A stretch of DNA of 64,000 nucleotides from Acidimicrobiaceae bacterium. GTDB taxonomy: Bacteria; Actinomycetota; Acidimicrobiia; Acidimicrobiales; Poriferisodalaceae. The stretch lies in contig CAJJCB010000017.1 in the NCBI GenBank assembly GCA_905182565.1, positions 1 through 64,000 of the forward strand, read 5' to 3'. This document shows, one piece after another, positions 7,142 through 15,870 of the stretch. A program made the position numbers and the translations under genes. The notes beneath the pieces are model-generated. The model worked only from the letters and a program-made list of their open reading frames with translations. It ran no database searches and was not told where the DNA came from. Each line of letters starts with the position of its first letter. Positions within the stretch are counted from its first letter, which is position 1.

Positions 7142-8653
7142 ATGCTTGGTAATGCAGTCAGTCGCTTTGTCATCGAGCCATCCGAGAGCGAACCGTCAGC
7201 GCTTGCAATCATTCATGCCGAGGATGGGACAGAGATATCTCGCTTGGAGCTTCTAGATGGCGTGAAATCTGCAGCTGCGACGCTTTTAGCTAAAGGTGTG
7301 GTCCCAGAACAGCGAATTATGATCTGTTGTGCAGACAGCTCCCAGTTTCTCTACTGGTTCTGGGGGGCCATTTGGATAGGTGCTATTCCGGTTCCGGTTT
7401 CCACCATGCTGACCGAGGCTGACTATAGATTTCTGCTAGAAGATTCGCGTTCTGTTGGCTTAATTTATTCTGCTGAATTTTCTGAATCGGCTGGTTTAGC
7501 AGGAGAGGAGCAATTTTTTTTGAAATGGAAGTGTCTCGACACCGATATCGAACAGCTTCTTACAGCAGCTTCGGTTGCAAGCCCATATCCCACTTCCGAA
7601 ACCGATGATGCTTTTTGGCTTTACACCTCTGGTACTACGGGATTTCCAAAAGGAGTTATACATCGCCATATTGATCTAGGTTTTTGTACTGATAATTATG
7701 CAGTATCTGTGCTTGGGATGAACTCCGGTGATTCTGTTTATTCAGTGGCCAAACTTTTTTTTGCCTATGGTCTAGGAAATACCGGATATTTTCCATCTGG
7801 AACGGGCGCAACGGCCATATTGAACTCTGGAAGGCCTATTCCAGAGGATATTTCTCGCCACTTGTTGCGATACCGACCGACGATCTATTTCGGGGTTCCA
7901 ACGTCGTATGCGCAGTTACTAGCTTCGGAGATCCCTGATAGTACTTTTGAATCTGTTCGTGTAGCTATTTCAGCAGGTGAGTCCCTGCCAGGTGATATAC
8001 ATCGGCGATTTCAAGAACGTTTTGGTATAGAAATTCTTGATGGGTTAGGTACTACAGAACTAGCTCACATCGCTATTTCGAACTTGCCAGGTACTTCTGT
8101 TGCTGGCTCTAGCGGCTACCCAGTTGATGGATACGAAGTTTCGTTACGAGACCAGGACGGTGTTGAAGTGCCAGATGGCGAGCCAGGCGCTTTGTATGTG
8201 GCTGGCGAATCTGTGATGGTCGGTTATTGGAACCGCACAGCGAGAACACGTGAAACGTTACAGGGAAAATTTTTAGCAACTGGCGATAGCTATGTTCGAA
8301 ATCTAGATGGTTCCTACACCTCGCTAGGTCGCAGCGATGACATGCTTAAAGTAGGTGGCATTTGGGTATCTCCCAACGAAGTTGAAGCCTGTGTGCTTGA
8401 ACTAGAGGACGTTCTGCAAGTAGCAGTTGTTGGAGCGTTAGATGCCGATGGGCTCACAAAACCTAAGGCATTTATAGTCTTAGCCCGTTCTGAGGCAGGC
8501 GATGGGATTGAGGCCCTAGTGCAAAACCATGTCAAGTCCCGCCTCGCCTCATACAAATACCCGCGATGGGTACAAGTAGTTGACGAGTTGCCCCAGACAG
8601 CGACAGGTAAAGTAAAGCGCTACATTTTGAGAAACGATGACTATCAAAATTAA
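7142..8653 (+). CDS. Benzoate-CoA ligase
   Basis: This 503-residue ANL-family enzyme activates an aromatic acid to its CoA thioester with ATP, probably benzoate to benzoyl-CoA. The adenylate-forming loop YTSGTTGFPK is at 161-170. GLGTTE, YVAGESVMVGYWNR and the C-terminal TATGKVKR lysine (near 490) are present. The length of about 500, the FPKGVIHRHID sequence and the C-terminal ASYKYPRWVQVVDELPQTATGK are characteristic of the benzoate-CoA ligase family. ATG at 7142 has a good GGGGAG site 3 nt upstream. It supplies the substrate for the divergent box genes. Confidence 0.88.
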   Translation: MLGNAVSRFVIEPSESEPSALAIIHAEDGTEISRLELLDGVKSAAATLLAKGVVPEQRIMICCADSSQFLYWFWGAIWIGAIPVPVSTMLTEADYRFLLEDSRSVGLIYSAEFSESAGLAGEEQFFLKWKCLDTDIEQLLTAASVASPYPTSETDDAFWLYTSGTTGFPKGVIHRHIDLGFCTDNYAVSVLGMNSGDSVYSVAKLFFAYGLGNTGYFPSGTGATAILNSGRPIPEDISRHLLRYRPTIYFGVPTSYAQLLASEIPDSTFESVRVAISAGESLPGDIHRRFQERFGIEILDGLGTTELAHIAISNLPGTSVAGSSGYPVDGYEVSLRDQDGVEVPDGEPGALYVAGESVMVGYWNRTARTRETLQGKFLATGDSYVRNLDGSYTSLGRSDDMLKVGGIWVSPNEVEACVLELEDVLQVAVVGALDADGLTKPKAFIVLARSEAGDGIEALVQNHVKSRLASYKYPRWVQVVDELPQTATGKVKRYILRNDDYQN

Positions 8654-8691
8654 GTCGTAAGGTTATGGCCAGGCTTAGGCGGCTGTTGCGA

Positions 8692-10212
8692 CTAGTTCCA
8701 TGCTCGTTTTATCGCCAATGGCAGTTCTTCAATCCACTGAATTAAGTCATGACCACATACACGTTCCGTCCAATGATGATCAGACTTGTTGAAATGTAAC
8801 CAGGCTGCCCAGGCTTCAGTGGCTTGATGGAAACCGGTTTCAAGAGTGCCTGCGCAAAGGTGAACAAACGGCGCATCTGTCTCGACCCACTGGATCTGCT
8901 GGCCAGGAGGCATGCCGCTTGAGAATGCTATGCAATGTCCAAAACGTTCTTTGTGTAACGCAGAAGTCGCTAAAGCATGCCCTGCGCCATCAGAGCAACC
9001 AAATATTGCTTTGTCTTTCCTCAGATTTGAAGTTCCGAAGGTTTTTTCTGCCCAAAGCGAGAGCTCGTCTACGAAAAATTTTTGATGACGGTCGAACCTT
9101 TGGTCATCGAAGCCAGGAAGGTATTCGAGGGCACGTTCGTTCCCTGACCTATCCATAGGCGCCGAATGAGGAGCTACAACAACTACAGGGTCGATGACGC
9201 CATTGTGAATCGCAGCGTCAAGTCGTCTTATGTAAGGCGCAATCATATTCCCATCAGTTGAGTAGATAACAGGAAGTGAGACAGATGAGTCATGAGCTGG
9301 AGGAAGGTATACCTTTATCTTTCGGTTCTCACGAAGCGCCAGGCTATTCAACTCTGTTGTCAATAAAACTCCGCGTAGATTATCGTCTTCGTGAGATGGC
9401 GACTCTATCGGCGCATCTACACCTCGAAACCTTTCATCGACGGAACCTCGAACTCCTCCTATCGGAAGGCCATTATCGTCGAGCTCCCAAAAACCAAACC
9501 CGAAGACTGCTTCGTCAAGTCGGTCAACATAAATCTGAGCACAAAAAAGATCAGTAGCTGAACCATCTTCTTTGGAAACTCGCCACATAGGGATTTCAAA
9601 TACGGGTCCGGGCATTAAGCCAGCGCCTTGAGACCGACTAGCGAAAGTAAGGATATTGTCGTTAGACCAAACACCACCAGGGTTTTTGTCTAGTTGTATA
9701 GTTAGTTCCTCTTCAGTCGGATCTGTCCAAACTCTAAAAAATGGTTGATTGGAGTCTAGATATTTTCCATCAGAGCGTTGGCGAGCCAGTTCTAAGTTTC
9801 GATGATGAATGTTATCGCGCATGGTATCGAGAGGAGGTAAACCGAAATCGCCTCTCATAGCGTCGTCGGCTAGCCCATCGAGTGGTCCCATCACGATGTC
9901 CCCTTGGTGTTCCATCGCTGCAGTTCCAAATCGCTGAGGTCTACCGCTCATTAGGGCTAACTTGTCAGCACACTCAGCAAACAATACGCCTGCACCCGGA
10001 AGGTCGGCGCGATGGGCGCGTATCGCTAACTCGCCAGCTATGGGTAGCTGTTGAGGACCGCCATGAACTGACAGGGCTCTTGCTGTTCGTAAGGCTTGGT
10101 GACTGTCAAGCTCTGAGATATCAAGATCCTGTAGAAGTTGATGGACTAATAGGGGAGCTGCGTCTAAGTCAGCTCTTTCTATCTGATTAAGTAGTTCTTG
10201 GATATCAGTCAC
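8692..10212 (-). CDS. Esterase (enterochelin esterase-like fold) with N-terminal extension
   Basis: Residues about 280-506 form an alpha/beta-hydrolase of the putative esterase family that includes enterochelin esterase and esterase D. VYLPPAHDSS opens the domain. The nucleophile motif GCSDG is at 405-409 (Ser407), and a late CGHDLIQW near 490 supplies the catalytic His. Residues 1-270 form an extension I do not recognise; it includes a GPVFEIPMWRVSKEDGS stretch that could be a carbohydrate-binding-like beta domain. No signal peptide is seen, so it is probably cytoplasmic. The GTG start at 10212 is preceded by GAGGGG. It is convergent with the ligase gene. Substrate unknown. Confidence 0.75.
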   Translation of the reverse strand: MTDIQELLNQIERADLDAAPLLVHQLLQDLDISELDSHQALRTARALSVHGGPQQLPIAGELAIRAHRADLPGAGVLFAECADKLALMSGRPQRFGTAAMEHQGDIVMGPLDGLADDAMRGDFGLPPLDTMRDNIHHRNLELARQRSDGKYLDSNQPFFRVWTDPTEEELTIQLDKNPGGVWSNDNILTFASRSQGAGLMPGPVFEIPMWRVSKEDGSATDLFCAQIYVDRLDEAVFGFGFWELDDNGLPIGGVRGSVDERFRGVDAPIESPSHEDDNLRGVLLTTELNSLALRENRKIKVYLPPAHDSSVSLPVIYSTDGNMIAPYIRRLDAAIHNGVIDPVVVVAPHSAPMDRSGNERALEYLPGFDDQRFDRHQKFFVDELSLWAEKTFGTSNLRKDKAIFGCSDGAGHALATSALHKERFGHCIAFSSGMPPGQQIQWVETDAPFVHLCAGTLETGFHQATEAWAAWLHFNKSDHHWTERVCGHDLIQWIEELPLAIKRAWN

Positions 10213-10382
10213 ATAAACCCCTCGCGTAGGTTCATGTTACATCTCGACAGAGTTGAACCTAATGTGATTACTTTGAGCGCAAAATTTCTATGAAAGATAG
10301 TCCACTGTCTTTTGGTCTAACGAGGTAGGTTCATATCGTCATCTAAAATTTTTACAACAAATATAGATTCAATAGGAGAACC
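10213..10382. promoter_or_regulatory. Divergent promoter with repeated GTAGGTTCAT motif
   Basis: The spacer between the esterase gene (minus) and the crotonase gene (plus) holds GTAGGTTCAT twice in direct orientation (10226-10235 and 10325-10334). The inverted form GAACCTA lies between them at 10255-10261. Repeated motifs in a divergent promoter suggest a regulator-binding site. AGGAGA at 10374-10379 is the ribosome-binding site of the crotonase gene. Confidence 0.4.
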
Positions 10383-11159
10383 ATGACTGAAGAGCTAGTT
10401 CTGACTGAAGAACGTGGCCATGTGCTGCTAATCACCCTTAACCGCCCCAATGACATGAACGCGTTCAATACGCCCTTGGCACAAGCTTTGGCTAATGCGC
10501 TAGATGCTTTTGACGCTAATCCAAACGTCCGAGTAGCTGTTCTGACTGGCGCAGGACGAGGATTCAGCGCAGGAATGGATCTTAAGCAGTTTGTCGACGG
10601 AGGCATCGATGCTATGCCCAACGCCGGTGATCGAGGCTTCGGGGGAATAGCCGAGAAGAGTTGTGCTAAACCCATCATCGCCGCAGTTGAGGGATTCGCG
10701 TTGGCCGGAGGTCTTGAAGTAGCGCTTTCATGTGACATGATCGTGGCATCCAAAGGAGCAAAATTTGGCATTCCCGAAGTTGGTGTTGGACTATTCGCTG
10801 GTGCCGGCGCACTGGTTCGGCTACCTCGACAGCTGCCCTATAACCTCGCCATGGAATTAGCGTTGACTGCGGATCCGATAACCGCAGAGGTTGCTCACCA
10901 ACATGGCATGGTAAATCGTGTCGTTGAAAAAGGTCAGGCGGTAGAAGCGGCAGTGGCCCTTGCCGAACGGATTGCTAAAAATGCCCCAAAGGGCGTGCGA
11001 GCATCGAAACAACTAGTTAAAGATGTCCTCGGCGTCTCCGAAGAACAGTTTTGGGAATTCCAACGTCCTGCAATGGAAGAAGTTTTTGGATCAGAAGATG
11101 CTATCGAAGGTGCAACAGCGTTTGCAGAAAAGCGTTCTCCGAATTGGCAAGACCGATGA
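10383..11159 (+). CDS. Enoyl-CoA hydratase/isomerase (crotonase)
   Basis: This 258-residue crotonase-fold protein has the two oxyanion-hole segments: GRGFSAGMDLKQF near 58-70 and AVEGFALAGGLEVALSCD near 101-118. GIPEVGVGLFAGAGALVRLP follows. Such enzymes hydrate or isomerise enoyl-CoA esters in fatty or aromatic acid breakdown. ATG at 10383 is 3 nt after a clear AGGAGA. The gene end overlaps a possible ATGA start of the next frame, so the two are probably co-transcribed. The exact acyl substrate cannot be read. Confidence 0.88.
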   Translation: MTEELVLTEERGHVLLITLNRPNDMNAFNTPLAQALANALDAFDANPNVRVAVLTGAGRGFSAGMDLKQFVDGGIDAMPNAGDRGFGGIAEKSCAKPIIAAVEGFALAGGLEVALSCDMIVASKGAKFGIPEVGVGLFAGAGALVRLPRQLPYNLAMELALTADPITAEVAHQHGMVNRVVEKGQAVEAAVALAERIAKNAPKGVRASKQLVKDVLGVSEEQFWEFQRPAMEEVFGSEDAIEGATAFAEKRSPNWQDR

Positions 11160-11756
11160 GCCAGAATTCTCCGGCTGACTTTGACTAGATGGAGCGAGCG
11201 CAGCGTAGCTCTAAGCGCTAGCAGTTATGATCAACGTTGGAAAAAATTAGAAGAGTCTGGGCACAATATTCATGGTGAGGCAGATCTAATTCACTCTTTT
11301 AGGCCGCAGAGAGTTTGTGACGCTGGGTGCGGCACTGGGCGAGTTGCAATAGAACTTTCAAGAAGGGGAGTTGAAGTAGTTGGAGTGGACCTAGATCAAG
11401 AGATGCTAAAAGAAGCCCGAGATAAGGCACCTCAAATTTCTTGGATACTTGCAGACCTAGTCTCTTATGAGACAGATGAGCGTTTTGACTTAATAGCGCT
11501 TCCAGGGAATGTAATGATTTTTTTGCAGCCTGAGACTGAGCATAAAACGATTAACAATTTAGTAAAGTGCCTGACCGAAGAGGGCATTCTGCTGACTGGG
11601 TTTCAATTATCTAAAACAACACTTCAGCTAAAACAATATGATTCGGATGCCAAGAAATCTGGCTTGGAGCTAGCAGGCCGTTGGGCAACATGGGGGCGAG
11701 ACCCCTTCACTGGCAGTGACTACGTGGTATCCGCTCATCGCCTTAAGAAGCCTTAA
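11156..11756 (+). CDS. SAM-dependent methyltransferase, possible frameshift at the 5' end
   Basis: A class I methyltransferase with the SAM-binding motif CDAGCGTGRVAIEL, the acidic end of strand 2 (VVGVDLDQEML) and a later LADLVSYE. The continuous frame begins at TTG 11181 (191 residues), which has no ribosome-binding site. An ATG at 11156 overlaps the crotonase stop (ATGA) and reads MSQNSPADFD before TAG at 11186-11188. Removing one T there would join it smoothly to RWSERSVALSASSYDQRW. The likely original start is therefore 11156, with a 1-nt insertion or a sequencing error. Members of this family are small-molecule methyltransferases of unknown substrate. Confidence 0.75.
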
Positions 11757-11764
11757 GAATTAAA

Positions 11765-12073
11765 TCAATCCATCGGGAGGCGAGCTAGAAGTTCGATTTT
11801 TCTATCTTCGTATTCGTCAAAATCAATCTCTTTAGCATCGAATTGCGCTTGAAGCTCGCCCACTAGTCGCAGTAGATCATCTGCTGATATCTCTTTATCT
11901 AAATTTCCATCTAACTGTGCTGCATCCGGAGCCACGTTAGGTTTTTCTTCGTCGTAACTTAACGGACCGCCTTCTGCTGCGACACCGAGACGCTTAGAGC
12001 GCTTAATGTCAGCCTTGGCTTTTTTTGCGCGATCTCTTTGAAGTTTCTCAAAAGTCGTTCTGCTTCCGGCCAT
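11765..12073 (-). CDS. Small protein with SHOCT-like C-terminal helix
   Basis: The 102-residue protein begins with a very basic stretch (FEKLQRDRAKKAKADIKRSK). It ends with LRLVGELQAQFDAKEIDFDEYEDRKIELLARL, which resembles the SHOCT-type short helical motif (L..L..L...G.I..EEF...K..LL). The middle is acidic and probably unstructured. Function unknown. The ATG start is clear and the gene is convergent with the methyltransferase gene. Confidence 0.65.
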   Translation of the reverse strand: MAGSRTTFEKLQRDRAKKAKADIKRSKRLGVAAEGGPLSYDEEKPNVAPDAAQLDGNLDKEISADDLLRLVGELQAQFDAKEIDFDEYEDRKIELLARLPMD

Positions 12074-12266
12074 AGAGGGTCCTTTGATCGGTTTAATTGC
12101 ACAATTGTTCCGATCTAAAGCATTTCTAAATCGGGGTCGAAGACAAGCGCCGACCAGTATCTAAGCCTAGACGGTAAATTAACAAATGTGGTGTAGCTTG
12201 CTCTTGACTTCTTGTGAATGTCAGTAACGATTGCACTTGTGCGAATAAAGAGAGCGAAGCAACCTG

Positions 12267-13019
12267 ATGACAAACTTTTCAGAAATTAAAGTAAGTAGAG
12301 ACGGAGAGCGTTGCACTATTTCCTTCGATAGGACCGAGGCGTTGAACGCTATTACTCCGACTATGCTTGAAGAACTAAATGCAGCAGCGACCGCTGCGTC
12401 AGAAGACGACGGTATCAGATTCGTAGTGCTTACTGGAGAAGGTAGATCCTTCAGCGCCGGTGTCGACCTAAAAGCATTGGGAGAACGAGAACTAACAAAT
12501 GGGAAAGTCGGAGACATTCTTGACCTTCCGGCGAGACGGCTCACATCGACTCTCTCATCAATGCCCAAAGTAACGATCGCTCGGGTCAACGGTTTTTGTT
12601 TTACGGGTGCCCTTGAACTAGCTATATCGTGCGATCTGCTGGTAGTAGCAAGCAACGCAAAAATGGGAGACACCCATGCAAAATTTGGACTTCGCCCGAC
12701 CTGGGGCTTAAGCCAGCGGCTGCCTGAACTCGTTGGGTTAGCTAAAGCACGCGAGCTTTCTTTTACTGCCCGGATCTTCAGCGGTGAAGAAGCAGCTCAA
12801 TGGGGACTCGCCACTGAAGCGGTCGCATTGGAGGATTTAGATGGAAGAATAGACGAGTTAATCGAAGAGATGAGCGGAAATTCGAGTGAGTCGTTTGTCG
12901 CATACAAAGACTTATATGCAGCTTCCTCCCAGCTGGGTTTGGAAGCAGGCCTTGAGTATGAGGGAATAACTGATTATGGGTTCTCGGATACTGAGGAACG
13001 TTTAAAAGGCTTTCGTTAG
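12267..13019 (+). CDS. Enoyl-CoA hydratase/isomerase (crotonase)
   Basis: A 250-residue crotonase. The first oxyanion segment is GRSFSAGVDLKAL near 60-72 and the second is ARVNGFCFTGALELAISCD near 99-117, where the usual Ala-Gly-Gly is Thr-Gly-Ala. The following GDTHAKFGLRPTWGLSQRLP is standard. It probably acts on a medium enoyl-CoA; substrate unknown. The gene is monocistronic and its end overlaps the end of the convergent acyl-CoA ligase gene by 4 nt. An upstream 190-nt spacer holds its promoter. Confidence 0.85.
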   Translation: MTNFSEIKVSRDGERCTISFDRTEALNAITPTMLEELNAAATAASEDDGIRFVVLTGEGRSFSAGVDLKALGERELTNGKVGDILDLPARRLTSTLSSMPKVTIARVNGFCFTGALELAISCDLLVVASNAKMGDTHAKFGLRPTWGLSQRLPELVGLAKARELSFTARIFSGEEAAQWGLATEAVALEDLDGRIDELIEEMSGNSSESFVAYKDLYAASSQLGLEAGLEYEGITDYGFSDTEERLKGFR

Positions 13020-14653
13020 GTAACGGCTGGCCAACTATGCTCGGCGAAGAGTGCTCTCAGTACTTTTTTGTCGATTTTTCCAGTTCCGGTATGGGGTATC
13101 TGGTCTATTACCACTATGTCATTCGGTAGCCACCAGGAAGGTACTTGTGGCTTCATAACGTCAAGAATCTCTTGCTGGTTGAGCTCAGCTTCGTTATGTA
13201 AGACCACAAGAAGTAACGGTCGCTCTCCCCACCTCTCGTGCGGCAATCCGATAACAGCCGCTTCCGCTACAGATGGTGCCGCAATTGCAGCATTCTCCAA
13301 GTCGATAGAACTAATCCATTCCCCCCCACTTTTAATGACATCTTTAGCCCTGTCAACAATCGTGATGTACCCCTCATCATTTATGGTGGCCACATCGCCG
13401 GTCCGGAGCCAGGACCCGTCGTCAGACTTTAGATGCGTAGAGTCATCATCGTGCCGAAAGTAGCTTCCAGCTACCCACGGGCCGCGCGCTAGAAGTTCAC
13501 CTGGAGTTTGGCCATCTCGTTCAACTTCTTGACCTTCGGAGTCGATGAGGGAAAGTTCGACTCCGTAGATCTCGCGACCTGCCATCGATTGGCGTTTCCT
13601 TTGTTCTTCTCGTTCCAGTCGTTCCACCCGATGTGTAAATCGACCAGCAGACCCTTGAGTCATTTCTGTCATTCCCCATACATGCGAGACAGACACACCA
13701 TACTTATCTTCAAGGATGTCGATGAGCGAGCTTGGCGCTGCTGATCCACCGACAGCGATTTGCTTGAGTGATGGAACATTCATACCAGTACGTTCGAGAT
13801 ATTGAACAAGTGAAAGCCATAATGTTGGTACACCAGCAGAAAATGTGACGTCCTCGGATCTTATATGCTCAACCAAGGCTGCTGCATCAAGATTTGATCC
13901 AGGTAGCACGAGTTTCGCTCCTGCCATCGCTGAGGCAAAAGGAATAGCCCAGCCGTTTACATGAAACATAGGAACAGCGAGCAGTATCGATTGTCCAGAG
14001 TGGACATTATGCCCATCCCCAGTGCAGGTGGCCCAAGACTGAAGCACGATTGCTCGATGGCTTTGCAATACCCCCTTTGGGTTTCCAGTTGTTCCTGAGG
14101 TGTAGCACAAGGTCGCAGGAGCCCATTCATCTAACTCAGGCCAGGTTGAAATTTCCCGCTCTTCATCAATCCAGGTTTCATAACATACATATGTGGCGAC
14201 TTCTGAGTTTTTGGGAGCTTCATCACCGAGAACGACCCACAACCTTACCGAAGGAACAAGGGATGCTATTCGTTCAGTAACGTCAATGAAATCAGGATCA
14301 ATTAAGACGACTTGGTCTTCGGCGTGATTAATAATGTAGGCAATCTGTGAATCATGAAGCCTTGGGTTTATGGTGTGTAAAACGGCGCCCATGCCACAAA
14401 TCCCGTAGTAAGCCTCTAAATGTCGGTAGTCATTCCAAGCGATTGTTCCTACGCGATCACCTTGTTTGACGCCTTCAGACGTTAACGCAGATGATAAGCG
14501 GTGGGATCGCTCCGCAATTAATGACCAATTTGACCGGGAGGTGTTACCACTGGAATCAGTAGAGACAATCTCAGTTGTTCCGTGGTTACGCCCGGCATAA
14601 TCTATGAGTGTTGAGACAAGAAGTTGACGGTTCATGTTCAGGCCATCTGCCAT
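13016..14653 (-). CDS. Acyl-CoA synthetase (AMP-forming)
   Basis: A 545-residue ANL-family ligase with CYTSGTTGNPKGVLQSHR (P-loop), VWGMTEMTQG, the LRTGDVATINDEGYITIVDR hinge region and the C-terminal GTGKIDKK lysine. The sequence is closest in style to medium/long-chain FadD proteins. A longer frame reaches 14716, but the internal ATG at 14651-14653 (MADGLNMNRQ) is the better start because it lies just after the stop of the epoxide hydrolase gene (14658). That spacing indicates an operon 17529-15871, 15788-14658, 14653-13016 on the minus strand. It probably activates a carboxylic acid produced by the neighbouring enzymes; substrate not readable. Confidence 0.85.
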   Translation of the reverse strand: MADGLNMNRQLLVSTLIDYAGRNHGTTEIVSTDSSGNTSRSNWSLIAERSHRLSSALTSEGVKQGDRVGTIAWNDYRHLEAYYGICGMGAVLHTINPRLHDSQIAYIINHAEDQVVLIDPDFIDVTERIASLVPSVRLWVVLGDEAPKNSEVATYVCYETWIDEEREISTWPELDEWAPATLCYTSGTTGNPKGVLQSHRAIVLQSWATCTGDGHNVHSGQSILLAVPMFHVNGWAIPFASAMAGAKLVLPGSNLDAAALVEHIRSEDVTFSAGVPTLWLSLVQYLERTGMNVPSLKQIAVGGSAAPSSLIDILEDKYGVSVSHVWGMTEMTQGSAGRFTHRVERLEREEQRKRQSMAGREIYGVELSLIDSEGQEVERDGQTPGELLARGPWVAGSYFRHDDDSTHLKSDDGSWLRTGDVATINDEGYITIVDRAKDVIKSGGEWISSIDLENAAIAAPSVAEAAVIGLPHERWGERPLLLVVLHNEAELNQQEILDVMKPQVPSWWLPNDIVVIDQIPHTGTGKIDKKVLRALFAEHSWPAVT

Positions 14654-14657
14654 TGTG

Positions 14658-15788
14658 CTACCTAACCTTTGCAAAAAATGAACGTAGATCGGCAATGAAC
14701 AGTTCTGGTTGTTCAAAGGCTGCGAAATGTCCCCCAGAAGGCATCTCGGTCCACTGCTGAATGTTTAGATATATTGACTCAGACCAAGACCGTACCGGTG
14801 GAATTATTTCCGCTGGGAACTTTGCGATCCCGGTGGGAATCTCGACTACCGCTGGACGGCCAGATCTGAAACTTTCCCAGTACAGCCGTGCAGAAGAAGC
14901 AGCAGTAGCATTGCACCAATAGAGCATTACGTTGTCGAGCATTTCATCTCGTGAGATAGCGTCTTCAGGAGAGCCATTGTTATCAGTCCACGCCCAAAAT
15001 TTTTCAACGATCCAGGCCATTTGGCCAACTGGGGAATCGCTTAACCCGTATCCAAGTGTTTGTGGTCGCGTGGCTTGTTGGATTGAGTACCCAGAGTCCC
15101 AATCTCGATAGTAATCAGCTGCCTCAAGCGCCTTTAGCTCCTCCTCTGTTGGCTCGCCGTGCTTAGGCCTTTTCCCTCTCATCACCATGTTGAGATGAAT
15201 AGCGCAACACGTTTCGGAATGGCGCCCACCGATTGCAGTAGTGATAGCGGACCCCCAGTCACCTCCCTGGGCGCCATAGCGCGTGTAGCCGAGTCCGAGC
15301 ATAAGCTCATTAAAGACATCGGCTATACGCTCAACATTCCAGCCAGTAGTTTTAGGTTTTTCACTAAATCCGTAACCAGGGAGAGAAGGGCAAACGACGT
15401 GGAACGCATCCTCTGCTTTACCTCCGTGCGCAGTTGGGTCTACCAGCGGTGCGATCACTTTCTGAAATTCAACGATTGAGCCCGGCCAACCATGAGATAA
15501 AATTAGCGGCATAGCGTCTTCATGTTTTGAACGTACATGTATGAAGTGAAGTTCAAGTCCTTGGACGTCTGCTTTGAATTGTGGAAACTGGTTGAGTAGT
15601 TTCTCTCGTGATCGCCAATCATATTCTTCTGCCCAATATTGACTTAGCTCTCGCGCATATGCAATTGGAAGACCTTGTGTCCAATCCTTTACCACTTCAC
15701 TGTCTGGCCAACGAGTATTCCTAAGTCGATATCTGAGATCGTCTAGTTGCTCTTCGGTAATAGCGATTTGAAAAGGCCTTAGTTCCAT
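14658..15788 (-). CDS. Epoxide hydrolase (alpha/beta-hydrolase with EHN domain)
   Basis: The 376-residue protein has the N-terminal epoxide hydrolase domain (RPFQIAITEEQLDDLRYRLR ... RWPDSEVVKDWTQG). A hydrolase core follows, with oxyanion motif HGWPGS, the nucleophile segment GAQGGDWGS (Asp) and a late GGHFAAFEQPELF (His). This is the layout of soluble/microsomal-type epoxide hydrolases and their juvenile-hormone-type relatives, which add water to epoxides. It is followed after 4 nt by the acyl-CoA ligase gene. With the flavin oxidoreductase and amidohydrolase upstream, a role in breaking down oxygenated organic compounds is plausible. Confidence 0.87.
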   Translation of the reverse strand: MELRPFQIAITEEQLDDLRYRLRNTRWPDSEVVKDWTQGLPIAYARELSQYWAEEYDWRSREKLLNQFPQFKADVQGLELHFIHVRSKHEDAMPLILSHGWPGSIVEFQKVIAPLVDPTAHGGKAEDAFHVVCPSLPGYGFSEKPKTTGWNVERIADVFNELMLGLGYTRYGAQGGDWGSAITTAIGGRHSETCCAIHLNMVMRGKRPKHGEPTEEELKALEAADYYRDWDSGYSIQQATRPQTLGYGLSDSPVGQMAWIVEKFWAWTDNNGSPEDAISRDEMLDNVMLYWCNATAASSARLYWESFRSGRPAVVEIPTGIAKFPAEIIPPVRSWSESIYLNIQQWTEMPSGGHFAAFEQPELFIADLRSFFAKVR

Positions 15789-15870
15789 AGAGATAAGTTA
15801 GCTGGCGTCACTCATGTCGTGGTAGACGCATTTAGAATCGCTTCAAGATTTATTGTCCATAGCGTGCCAG

